DNA of 64,000 nt. It comes from Rhynchosporium graminicola. Lineage: Eukaryota > Ascomycota > Leotiomycetes > Helotiales > Ploettnerulaceae. The position numbers were made by a program, and so were the translations under genes. The notes beneath the pieces were generated by a model. The model was not told the DNA's origin, did no database searches, and worked only from the letters and a program-made list of their open reading frames with translations. The DNA lies in assembly GCA_900074885.1 (NCBI GenBank), contig FJUW01000078.1, forward strand, positions 64,160 through 128,159. Direction: 5' to 3'. This document shows positions 1 through 10,800 of the stretch, piece by piece; position 1 is the first letter of the stretch, and the number at the start of each line of letters is the position of its first letter.

Positions 1-3000
1 AGCTCGATACCATCATTCCGTCCCTCCCAGAATACTGGTCGTCGAACAGGTGGCTGTTGTCGACCACTTGAAGTCCCGAAGAATCTGATGACTACCTACC
101 TGGCTGGTGTGTCAGGGTAGGGAAGGTATATCAAGGTCAGTATTAATTAAATTCTACCAATATGTACTGGGAGTGTCGTCTCTTGAAAACGGCGGCGGGT
201 GCACATTGGTTTAAGGATGGGAATGAATGGCTCTTGATACTGAAGTATTGGCATCGGTACTGAAGTATTGGCATCGGTTAGGGTATAGGTCCTTCTCCAA
301 TTCTTGGAGCTGGATTGAGGAAGGAGGGAAGGGACGGGACGGGATTGTTTGATAGCTTGTGGTCTTGGTAAACACGTCTACAGCAGGATAATAAGCCTCA
401 CGGTACACTAATACACTCTGTTCGCGCACGATGACGACGTACCATAACAGCAACAGATTTTGGAAATTCAGCAAGTGCCGGTTCGTTCGTACGGAAATCA
501 CCCTTCTATCATTTTCGGGGGAGTTGACGACTAATCGTTTGCGGCGTCTTGATAATACTCATACGACCAGAAAGGGAAGCGAATTATTGCTATTTGAAGG
601 ATCGCTTTTTCCTCTTCCTCCTTGCTATCAATCTAAGATGTGTCATTGTCGTCGAAAAGGCGATCATTGCCATATTTCTAGACCCCGCTCAACTGGGCCC
701 TTGTAGAGTAAGCCACGGTGCATGAGTCTGCCTTCTTCGGCTTTATGCTCCTTCGTACATAGCTTGACGGGCGTCTAGTCACCGTTTCCAGCCTTACCCA
801 GGATTCCCGCATAGATTTACCTGTCCAAAATATAGGAGAGCAAGCTGAACGAGGCCCTTGGCCACCTAATTCTTTGCGGTTGAAAAAAGTTTGTAATGTA
901 AACTTGTCCCTCTCGTATGTCAAAGCTGTTTACTATGCGTAGAGCTCTGAAAATAAGTTTTTAGTCATGTTATTTTCAAGAAAGGATATGGAAGACTGAC
1001 TAGCGGTATTCCAAATCATCTGTTTGTTTCTCGATTGTCATAAGCTTAGCTAGTTCTGGCTTCTTGGATACTTTGTTACTTAGTTCTTTCCGCAAGAGTT
1101 GTCGATAAATTTTTTTCGTGTCAGTATATAAGGACTATTATCTTCCAAATGGTTGTTGGACAGCGCCTGCAGAAGACGAATCCATCACTACATGGGCACA
1201 TTCTTCCATCTATTCGTGTGCATGTACGCCCGGCTTATAACAAAAAACTCTCGAACTATCACCATCTTTTCTATTACTAGATACAAAACAGCTCCCTACT
1301 CCTCTTCCTGCACCAGTTCTCTTTCCTGCCTTGTCATCTGTATGGAATTGATTGCTGTCACTAATCAACTTATTGTCATTTCCCAAAATATCCTGCGAAT
1401 GATCAAGTTTCCAGCAGAACTCAGTAGGCTCCCTCTCTCCTCTCCTCACTGCCTTCACAACATTTTGTTCCCTTTGATTGGAGATAAATCTGCTTCTTTT
1501 GACTTGAGGTCTCCTACAAAGATTGTCAAGGGCTTGAGTTCGGAACTTGTCTTGCTTGATTGGCATTTTCCGTCCGAATGCTCAAATTCTCTACCTTCAG
1601 AAGGGCTGGTGGCTGGCTATATATACCACGTTTCAGGCGAGCCAAGTAGCGTACTTGTATTGTCATGATCTAGGGATGGATGGAAAGGAAATCTAAGTGT
1701 CCGGTCAAGAATGCAGTTGTGCTTGGGGAACTTTACGATCAAGAGACCTAAGTTGATAAAGTTACTAGGCAGTGCCAGCTTATCTTACATTCAAAATTCT
1801 GTAATTGAAGAAATCTCCAATTCGTCTTGCGAATATTAATACGCACGATCAATCTCTCTCCTTGCTGGGGTCGAAGGGAAGGAATGGTGTATATCATTTC
1901 GGTTCGAGAGCTAAATATACTACTATCCATAGCTATTCTCGATGTCAGTTCATTAGTCTTCACGTAGCCTTGGGTGTCACGATTCTGTTGTGGAACTTTG
2001 AAATTGAGATATATACAGCAACAAGGATATTTTACGGATACTGAAGGGAGTGTTCGTGGACAGAAGAGACGGGATCATTCCGAAATTCGAAGTGTGGGAA
2101 GCGCTAGGAAGCTATTCGGTGATGCTGGAATTTTTAATCGGCAATGCTCCGCTGTTGCTTATTATTTTATTGTCATTGACCAATTTCTTGTGTGCCCTGG
2201 TTTTGCATTTTGTTTGACACAAATCCAAATGGTCCCTCGTTTCCTGCAAGTTACATCTAGCATTGCGAACACAGTCCTAAAGCTTCCGTAAATTATTCAC
2301 TCGTTGCTCAAATATGACTTAATAACTCAACATTTCCTACACTTCTTCTTACTTTCAATCTTGAACAAGTGTAGCGGCATTGTTGAGGGAAGTCGTGTAG
2401 TGAGGTATTTTACATTCATAATCTGGTATCTCTATTAGCTCCTTCTGCAAGTTTGGGGAATAGTAACAGATCATGAACTCATGATCGTTCGGCTTGTGTG
2501 AGGTAAGATGACTTTGAGGCATTTGACTTGGAAGGGATTGGTGAAAATGCCTGCTGTGCTCAGACTAAGATATATAAATACTACCTACATTCTCGATGAC
2601 TACGATTTCTGATTACAGTAAAACCAGAGCGAGATTGAAAAGCTCAAGACAGTATGTGTTCCTTCCAACTGACAGTTGAAACCTACGTGGCGAGTGTGAA
2701 TATTCTCCCAACTTAACGGTTTGTCCTATAATAGGTCAGAGATGCTCTGGCCTTTGACTAGAAAAGTGGAAGTGAGTAGTGTCGTTGCCCAGAGGAGATG
2801 TTTGTAGTCATAACTCAGTACTCCCGTTCATACATGAAGATTTCCGGGTCAAATATGCCCGGGGAAGCATGAAGGCAATTTAATAAATCACTGTTAAACG
2901 GAAACATCGTGAAATAGTTCGTACCATCAGTTAATTTTACACTTTTGAGCCCTAGCTTTCGTTGGCCGTGTCGCTGTCACCTCAAAAGATTCCGACCCTT

Positions 3001-4914
3001 CGAATAATGGGGTTATAGGAAAGTCTGTGTGTTTCTGGTGTAGTTCAAGAAATGCGGGCAACTGTTAGCTTATTGCCCTAGTGGCATTTCCAATCCGTGA
3101 ATAAGATATATCTAGTCTGAACGTGGACTCTTCTACAGCTTCATTCGGAAAGATTCTTGCCCCGAAATTGTCCCTTGGATAATGGCATGAGCCTAATCTA
3201 TATCCGCAGTCTTTTTCAATTTTTTCTGTAGCCTTTCCAGAATGTGTTCATAAACCAGCTTTGTCCTCCGTGACTGCTTAATATCGATCGCCACTACACT
3301 CAAGAAATCCATATCCTGCCTCTAAATTAGATAAATTTGCTGTCTTTGGTCAAAACCCCATGTTTTATGCAATGAATCTGTTAACGGTGTCCGTGGAAAT
3401 GATCACCAAGATTTGGTTGGTGAAGCCAAAATAGCTAAGCGCTCGTCCCAACCGTACTGATTCTTATTGTCTTCGCCATTGAAGAAATAGATACCGTAAT
3501 TGCATACGTTGAAGCTTCCTGATATGGGTTACAACTTTATCGACCCTTTACCTTTAACTGTGGCGGTAGATCTGTTCCCGATGGGTCTAAGGACTTCTTT
3601 GAAAGGGAAGATGGACGCAAACTTGTTAATTTCAGAGCGGAGTTCGATATTGTCGAGGGAAGAATGGGTTCAAATCCAATTGCCGAGTTCTTAACACCGT
3701 AGAGCGTGAGGGATATTTTTGTTCATGATGGGAGTTCGAGTTTTGCTCAGTTTGTGGGAATGTTGTTGGTGATTGGAATTTGATCTCGAGATTGGCGTGT
3801 AAATGAGTGCTGTGATTCCGAGCGCAGAACGCAGAGACAGATATGTTGGTCTCAGCCTGCATGTTAGACGGTTTGGGTTTGAGCTTTGATAAAAATGCCT
3901 TAAAATGACTGACATGACTGAGTTGGGTTGTAGCGGTATTGATAATGACAAGGAGCTGATACCGAATTCATTTGAGAGTGCATCTTTGAGCACAGACAGG
4001 CTGTATGGATATGATTTACCTTCTGCAGCATCACTTTCCGGAGCTTCTCCGACTCCCAACGTTGGGGGACGTATTTGTTATGATCACGTGGTAGCTCGCT
4101 TCGCCATCCGAACTAGGCCTAGCTGGAGGGTGGGTAGCAGACAATCGGATTATGCTTCCCGTACTGGAATCACAAATTCAACTGTTCTCTCCTCGGCACA
4201 TGCGCAAGTCTTCAAACCAGCTCTTTATCAACTCACAGTTCAGTTCTATCCACCCTAGATACTCATCCAACAGCCGATTGTTCAGTCTCGGTATCTATCG
4301 GCCCATAACCCTACCGCATATTCGCCGCTGCCATCCCCTGCAAACCATCCCACTATTCTCGGAACTCCCGACTTTCACCCATCAGGGCTTATTAATTGGC
4401 AAATGGCACTTACTCGGGGCCATTGGGGTCTTATCTCTGACAAGCATGTAAAACTCAACAGGCGCCAAGCATGTCTAGACGACCTATTTATCTGGTATTG
4501 TGGTCATCCGATCTCGTTCAAGGTGTTTATTTCTCCGCATGTATCAGTCGCCGATAGTATACATGAGGGGTAGAGGGTGGATAGGAATGGTGCCCAGCAT
4601 GCTTGAGCGATCCATGCATGCATCATATCTATCCGATGAGGTATCTCTTTGGGGAAGATTGCACGGGCTTTACGAACTTTGATGAACAATCGCTCTGTGG
4701 TAGGGCAAGTTCGTGGGTGGTATCTATGTGGATATCTATGCGGGTTATGATGTGCAGTTCTTATCGCACGTCGACTGCATCTTGCCCGCGGGGATTATCA
4801 GGGGCCCATACAAACATTACTCGTTCCCTGCATATTTGGTGTTTGTTGATATAACCAGACATCCTCCCCCTCTTATTCATCTTCTCCTCAAATTCACTCC
4901 TCAGACTTCTCACC
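1..4914. other. Gene-poor stretch, no coding gene resolved
   Basis: Several open frames of 60-190 codons occur on both strands, but none carries a domain I recognise, and they overlap each other antisense with low-complexity composition. A TATA-like box lies near 1124, ahead of a 171-codon frame (1153-1668). The same DNA is also open for 118 codons on the other strand, so neither is convincing. The last ~50 bases before 4915 are C/T-rich (CTCCTC, ACTCC), typical of the leader of the permease gene that follows. Small multi-exon genes could be hidden here; I could not assemble one. Confidence 0.4.
239..278. repeat. 20-bp perfect tandem duplication
   Basis: The unit ACTGAAGTATTGGCATCGGT occurs twice back to back (239-258 and 259-278). 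No other copies are nearby. It looks like a simple slippage duplication in non-coding DNA. Confidence 0.9.
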
Positions 4915-6669
4915 ATGGATCCGGAAAAGATCACCAAAGCGCCTTCCACCAGGTCGGTGTCTAACGAGAATATTCCTGTCTACGAGGATGGTCCTATTGA
5001 TCCAGTGTTCGGACAGACCAAGCGCGGTCTATCAGGTGAGAATCTCTTCCCCACTGTTCGCTTCTGAACTCATTCTAACATCTCCAGGTCGTCATGTGCA
5101 ACTCATGGCTCTAGGAGGAAGTATCGGAACCGGTCTATTCGTAGGAATCGGCGGCTCTCTCAAATCCTCGGGTCCTCTCTCCGTCGTTCTAGGATACATC
5201 GCCTACTGCATCTTCTTTATCTGGCCTTGTAATTTGACCGTCGGTGAAATGGCGACTTACCTTCCAATTCGAGGGTCCATTTTCGAGTTCGCCAAGCGCT
5301 ATGTCGATGAGGCATTTGGTTTTGCTCTTGGCTGGACCTACTTCTATACTGCAGCTATGCTGCTGTGTGCTGAGCTATCTGCCGTAGCGACCGTCATCTC
5401 GTTCTGGGACGAGGATACGAACCCTGCTGCCTGGGTTGCGATAGCTCTATTCTGTATGATCGCTGCAAACGTATTTGCTGTTCAGTGGTATGGAGAGTCA
5501 GAGTTCATCATGGCCGTAAGATCTTCCTTCTCGTCCGAAATCTCAATCTAACAAAAAGTCTGCAGTCTACCAAAATTCTCCTCATAGTCGGTCTCATCCT
5601 CCTCACATTCATCACCATGGTAGGCGGTAACCCAAAACACGATGCCTATGGATTCAGAAATTGGAAAGGCGGAAACTTTATCCATGCCTACTGGACCACG
5701 GGCTCCCTAGGAGAGTTCCTCGGATGGTGGAAAGTCGTGCTCTACGCTGCATTCTCCGTCGCCGGACCAGATCTCCTCGCCCTAGCAGCCGGCGAGATCT
5801 CCAACCCGCGTCGCCAAATCCCACGAGTAGCCAGACGTGCTTTCTACCGTATCTCCGGATTCTACGTCGTCGGTGTTTTCGCCGTTGGGATTCTTTGCAG
5901 CTCTCGCGATAAGCGTCTTCTCGATGCCCTGGATGCAGGTGCGAGTGACGGCACGGCTTCACCTTGGGTGATTGGGATCCAGAATTTAGGCATCTCAGGC
6001 TTGCCATCCCTCATCAATTTCCTGATCTTACTATCCGCTTGGTCATGCGGAAACGCTTATCTCTACGCCGCATCGCGTACACTGTACTCGCTTGCACTCG
6101 ACGGACAAGCACCTCAGATCTTCAAGAAATGCTCGAAAGCCGGCGTTCCGCTCTATACGGTCGCCGTCCCAGCGCTGATCGGCTGTATGGCATTCATGGT
6201 CGCTTCATCCTCATCCATCACCGTCTTCGGATGGTTCGTCAATCTCGCCACCATCGGCTTCGTGCTCTCTTATACCGGCTACATGGTAACATTCATCGGC
6301 TGGTACCGGGCCCTCAAAGCACAAGGAATCTCCCGCGACAGCCTCCCTTGGAAAGCGCCTTTCCAGCCCTACAGCGCATATTTCGCTATCGGCTTCGGCT
6401 GCGTCATCATCTTCTTCTCGGGCTGGAACACATTCAAGCCATTTGATGTCGAGGGATTCGTTACGAGTTATTTCGGAGTTGCGTTTTCGGCGTTCATGTT
6501 TATACTGTGGAAGGGGTTGAAAAAGACGAGCTTTGTGAGGCCTGCGGAGGCGGATCTGCTGAGTGGGAAGGCGGAAGTCGATGCTGAGTGTGCTTGTTGG
6601 GATGATGAGCCTGAGAAGGAGAGGGCGCAGATGACGCGGATGGAGAAGGTATGGGATTCTTGTTGGTAG
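4915..6669 (+). CDS. Amino acid permease, DIP5-like (YAT/AAT family)
   Basis: Plasma-membrane proton symporter for amino acids, closest by eye to the fungal dicarboxylic/general permeases (DIP5 type). Three exons: 4915-5035, 5088-5515 and 5566-6669, with introns 5036-5087 (GTGAG..CAG) and 5516-5565 (GTAAG..CAG), giving 550 residues, the usual family size. The start ATG lies in ACCATGG and begins a hydrophilic N-terminal tail. The tail leads into GQTKRGLSGRHVQLMALGG and the SIGTGLFVGIG substrate-loop motif (about residues 33-62). Further family signatures are YLPIRGS, GWTYFY, WYGESEF spanning the second splice junction, AGEISNPRR and ICSSRDKRLL. About twelve hydrophobic segments follow, and the C-terminal tail is charged. 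The final exon could instead be spliced again at GTATGG near 6649, changing the last few residues. Substrate is inferred from family only. Confidence 0.93.
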
Positions 6670-7892
6670 ATTAATACTTGGCCCAGGCTGTAGACTTATG
6701 TCGGGTGAATTGGTACATGAGAACCTAACCTCATCTCAGTCCAGCATAAATCAAAGTGTGCATAAACACAATAAGCAAGAACCACCCATATCTACCATCT
6801 CACAACATTAGCCAATTGAACCATACCATCCAAACCACTCCCTTCCTGCCCCGAAAGTAAACCCCCCCTCCTCTTATCACAAAACACCACCCTTCCCCGC
6901 GAAAACAGAAAACCAAACAAATAAACAAACAGTCAAATCCAGCATAGTTACTCACCATATAAATACAGTTCCCACCAAACACCCCTTTCCTCACTCCTCA
7001 CTCCTCACTCTCCCCAAAACCACCCATCCGGCACAAATAACCGTCAATCCAAACAAACGTACAGAAACGAAAAGAAAACCTATATTAGTTATCTATCTAT
7101 CTATCTATCCATCCAACAGCGACCACAACAAACAGAGATATTCTCATATTATAAAGATTAAAAATATACCTACCTAAAACAGCAAGTCACGACAATCATA
7201 TCTTCACCAACTCTTATCCTCCTTCCTTCTTCCATCTTTCCACAAAAAAGGTTTGCAGATCAGAATCTCAGAATAGCTTGCTTAGCTTGAGCAGCGAACG
7301 AATATCGAGAAATTGAGAGATGCAGCGAAGATATGTAATGGCTTTAAAAGGAAAGTAGAAAGAAAGACACTAGATTCATGAGACAAGACAAGATGATATT
7401 GTAATATAGCGTTATGCAATATCATATCATGCTATACAGTAAGTAAGTGCTATGCTAAAACATAATACGCCATGTCCAATCTCATCTAATCTTATGTGAT
7501 CTAATCTACTGTAATCTATAAACGAACAGAACAAGGCAAATCAAAACAAAAGAAAGGAATAGGAATTCAACACGCTATACCACTCCATTCTAAAAAGAAC
7601 CGCTCTTGTAGATACATTCCTTTATTTCCATCCATCTAGAGAGAGGCGTAAAGCACCTCTAGGCTGTATGCAAACATTAAAAAAAAAAAGTCCCTCTGGA
7701 TCTGGAAATCCTCTTTTTTATATCCTGACTTATCCTGACCTGACGAAAGAGATTATTTCCCGCTTGTTACTTATGCACTATTGTCGCCGTCCACCTCAAT
7801 TTTTTTTCCTTTAAAAAAAAAAGAGGGGGGAAGTTCTTTTTCAACATTCTCCAGCATGCCAATCTTGCTCCAAGGCCAAAGCCAAAACTTCC
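6670..7892. other. Convergent intergenic region between permease and coiled-coil gene
   Basis: This is the shared 3' flank of two convergent genes. It contains A/C-rich unstructured sequence, an ATCT tetranucleotide microsatellite at 7091-7110, an A-run at about 7679-7690, and a T-run followed by an A-run at about 7801-7831. No coding potential is recognised. Confidence 0.6.
7091..7110. repeat. (ATCT)n microsatellite
   Basis: About five tetranucleotide units with the last one degenerate (ATCC), in the 3' flank of the permease gene. Confidence 0.9.
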
Positions 7893-10800
7893 TCACATCC
7901 TGCCACCGCTCTCAAACGCACCCATCCTGTACCCACTATCCTTACTCCTCGTCGAACTAGCATTACTCCCTCCCCTCAACCTCCCACTCATACTCAACCC
8001 CAAAATCTCACTCTTATCCAAGCCACCATTCAACCCGCCTCCTCCCCCACCACTCCCCTTCCCGACATTCGCAACCATCTCCCCAAACTTCTTACTCGTA
8101 CCAATGACCCTCCCTCCAATGACCTCCAGCGCATCGCGCTGCCTCTTCGCCAGCGCCTCCAGCCGCGGGATCTCGTACTCGGCGATGCCGCGCACGCGAC
8201 GCGCTGTCTCTTGCAGGTCGTCGTCCAGTTGGCTGGAGAGCGAGCTGAGCGAGGTGTGGATCTCGGATTTCACTTGCGAGGATGATTCGAGGACCGCTTT
8301 GTCGACGCGCGCTATGGCGGCGCTGTTGACGCGCACGGCGGCGTCGATTGCTTTGAGGCTTGGAGGGAGGTTCGTGATGGTGGTGTTTAAGAGGGAGAGG
8401 CTCGTTGAGAGGGTGTGGATGTCGCTGAGGATGCTGGTGTGGGTTTCGCTTGTGGTTTGTTGGGCTTGATTGAGGACTGTGCGGAGCGTGGAGAGGGAGG
8501 ATTGGAGTGCTGTGTCGGTTTTTTGTACCTCCTCTAGGATGCGCGTTTCAAGTGTTTCGATTCGTGCTTTTGTGGTTTCGGCTTCATTTTTGATGGCTGA
8601 TGAGAGGGTTGAGATGTGTGTGTCTAAGACTTTAAAACTTGCCTTATTCTCGGTTGATTGATTGGAGAATCCTGTATCGATTCTCTTCTCGAGAGTGCTT
8701 TTACTTTCTTCGATGCCTGTTTTTATCGTCTCTGTTGACTTTCTAGTTGTTTGCGCTTCTTCCTTGACAGCACCAATCACATCTACCATCAGTCCTTTCA
8801 GAATTGCAGACCTCGTCTCTCCACTTTCCTTGTTCACTTCTCCTTCTTTCGTGATGCTCTTCTCAAGCGATAAACCCATGTCCCGCACACTACCTACGAC
8901 AGCATCTTGTACCTTCTCAACAGAAGCGGTTATCGTCTTCTCTTGCTGCTCAACTGCCTTTATAACCATCTCTACCAACCCATCCGTCTTCTTCCTATCA
9001 TCCGCAACGAGATTGAAACTCGTAGTCGTTTCACAAGCAAGTTTATGTAAGGCTTCGAGGGATTGCTGGTTTTCCTGGATAGGGTGGAGCAGGGCATCGG
9101 TGGCGGATTTGTTGAGTTCTGTTGCTCGGTCGATATAAGCAGTGATACTTTGGCGTTCACTTTGGAGCGCTTCCAGAGTGGCTTTGTGGTCGGTAGAGAC
9201 CTTTTCGAATCGGGCTCCGATGTCTTTTGATAGACGTTCCACGCCATCCGCATTTGATTCCTCAGTGGCTTCGCGAATTGTCAGGGAAGATGTCTCGAGA
9301 GCCTCCAGCACAGTCTTTCGGTGGCTCTCTGTCATAGAGACAGCATCGGCAAATCCCTTTGTAACCTCTCTACCGAGTCCACTTAATCCGAGAGACAAGT
9401 TCTTCTCATTCGAAGTAAGCTTCTCATCCAGTGAAGCATTCGACCCTCGAATCTCCGATGTCGTCGCATCCTTCGCCGCGATGATAGCCCCGCCCATCTC
9501 CATGGACCCCTTGACGATAAGCTCAGACAAGTTTTTGCTGTCCTCTTTGATTGTCCCCGAGATCAATTCATGCTTCTCCACTAGAGTTGAAAGCCCAGTC
9601 TTAATATCCAAACTCAACCCCTTGGAAGCCTTGTTGACGTTCGCCGACACATTGTCTATCTGTTTCGTGAGATTGGTCTCCACGCTCTGCAAACTGTTTA
9701 GCACTTCCCTGGATTCAGCGATAGTCGTTTGCATGGCTGCGACATCTTTTCGCAATTCATCTGTGGCGTTTGAAAGATCAGAGGTGGAGCGTTCCTGATT
9801 GCTTTCCATTTTCGCCGAAAGCGATTCGCGACTCTGGTCAGCTGCAGTGACAATCTTTTCCTGGATTATTGTCGATTCAGCTGCGACGGCACGTGAGATA
9901 AGTTGGTGCATTTTCAAATTCTCAGACTCCGATTTCGAAACGGCTTGTAGGACGTCTTTCACGTTCGAGGTGGTCTCGAGCATTGCCTTCTCAACCACCG
10001 TTTTAGAACCACCAACCTCTTCAAGGATAGCCTCCCTCGCCTTTTCCAAGCTACCCAGAATAACAGTTCCCGTTTCCTCACACTGCGTGATAATTCCATC
10101 GCGCATGACCTTGGTGTCTGCGGCAAGACGATCAAGCGCAGTGGTATGTGTTTTGATGCTTTGCGCCGAAGCTTCCGATACAGCGGTCATGACATCTTCT
10201 ACATCCTGCCTGAGCGCCTGCAACTCAGTCTTGAGACCCGTTTCTAGCTCGGCATTTTCTTTCCTGAACTCTGCGCTGAAAGCACTGATGTCTGTCTTTA
10301 GCCCATCGAAAGAAGTTGAATGACCATCTTCCACGCTTTTCAAGACATCCTGTACACCGATAACATTCGTAGAAGTAGCGTTCACTGTGGTAAGAATCTC
10401 AGCGTGTGCTTTTTCAGCAGTCTGCAATCTCTCTATAATCTTAGCCAAAGCACTTGCCAGCTTCCCGATATCAGATGTAAGATGTTCTGCTTTAGCAAGC
10501 ACCACGTCTCTAGTCTCGTTACCCATTTCCATCATGGCACCATTGAGTTTACCAATGTCTTCCAGCTTGGGCAAGTCTCGACAAAGAGCCTTGATCTCGG
10601 CAACCCCTCCCACAAGCTCAATCATAGGACTAACATCTTTCCTAATATCTAATATGCCCTTCGATAAAGCATCCGCGTTATCCGTACAGAACTCATCGAG
10701 GTTCGAAAGTGCTGTCGCGTTGAGCTGGAGTTGGTTCTCGATGTTGTTGCTGAAATCTTTGATGTTGGTTGCTAGATCGTCGATTTTTGATTGGACTTCG

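Noticed and set aside
3640..3690. GGGTTCAAATCC resembling a tRNA B box
   Set aside because: No A box, no acceptor-stem pairing and no cloverleaf can be formed in the surrounding 75-90 bases. No tRNA was found anywhere in the window.
6649..6690. Possible third intron at the end of the permease (GTATGG..CCCAG)
   Set aside because: The unspliced reading ends in a plausible EKVWDSCW tail; the spliced alternative adds an unsupported tail. Left as a note.
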